From assembly GCA_030591305.1 (NCBI GenBank), contig JAUVBI010000211.1:1-5471 (forward strand): DNA of 5,471 nucleotides. Reading direction: 5' to 3'. The notes beneath the pieces are model-generated. The model saw only the letters and a list, made by a program, of their open reading frames with translations. It ran no database searches and had not been told where the DNA came from. This DNA is from Pseudomonadota bacterium. GTDB lineage: Bacteria > Pseudomonadota > Gammaproteobacteria > Pseudomonadales > Halieaceae. Shown here in pieces: positions 5,470-5,471 of this stretch (its first letter is position 1; each line of letters begins with the position of its first letter). Made by a program: the position numbers and the translations under genes.

Positions 5470-5471
5470 AA

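Noticed and set aside
1..5471. Mobile element, CRISPR array, toxin-antitoxin or defence system
   Set aside because: No transposase, integrase, terminal repeats, regularly spaced repeats or defence-type domains were found. All coding space is explained by ordinary transport, metabolic and small membrane-protein genes.

Overview
The window looks like a piece of a free-living, probably marine, gammaproteobacterial chromosome. The signs are a ComF-family gene, an acyl-CoA dehydrogenase of the long (about 600-residue) class with an extra C-terminal domain, a small DUF3094-type membrane protein, and a tRNA-Pro(CGG) nearly identical to the enterobacterial one. Base composition is moderate and even. 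I see no insertion sequence, phage gene, CRISPR array or toxin-antitoxin pair. I assign no species.

Left part (1-2984, minus strand): four genes read leftward in the order comF, modA, modB, modC. comF encodes a double zinc ribbon plus phosphoribosyltransferase-like protein of the DNA-uptake family. modA, modB and modC encode the periplasmic binding protein, the inner-membrane permease and the ATPase of a molybdate ABC importer. Spacing is very tight: 23 bases from comF to modA, an ATGA overlap between modA and modB, and a GTGA overlap between modB and modC. This suggests a single transcript with translational coupling. modC runs off the left edge, so only its ATPase domain and the start of its Mop/TOBE tail are visible.

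Middle (2985-3280): a divergent intergenic region of about 296 bases between comF and the acyl-CoA dehydrogenase. It carries three inverted repeats. The strongest has perfect 10-base arms and overlaps the best promoter candidate for the rightward gene, so it is a plausible operator. A second reading, as an attenuator-like pair of alternative hairpins, is also possible.

Right part (3281-5471, plus strand): an acyl-CoA dehydrogenase of the FadE/DmdC-like class that probably starts at a GTG (3281), then a likely intrinsic terminator and a second hairpin, then the 69-residue DUF3094-like protein, then a complete tRNA-Pro(CGG) with encoded CCA. The dehydrogenase serves fatty-acid or related acyl-CoA beta-oxidation and has no evident functional link with the molybdate cluster.

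I do not see an undescribed multi-gene system. The points most worth following are the operator-like repeats upstream of the dehydrogenase and the placement of comF at the head of a modABC operon.
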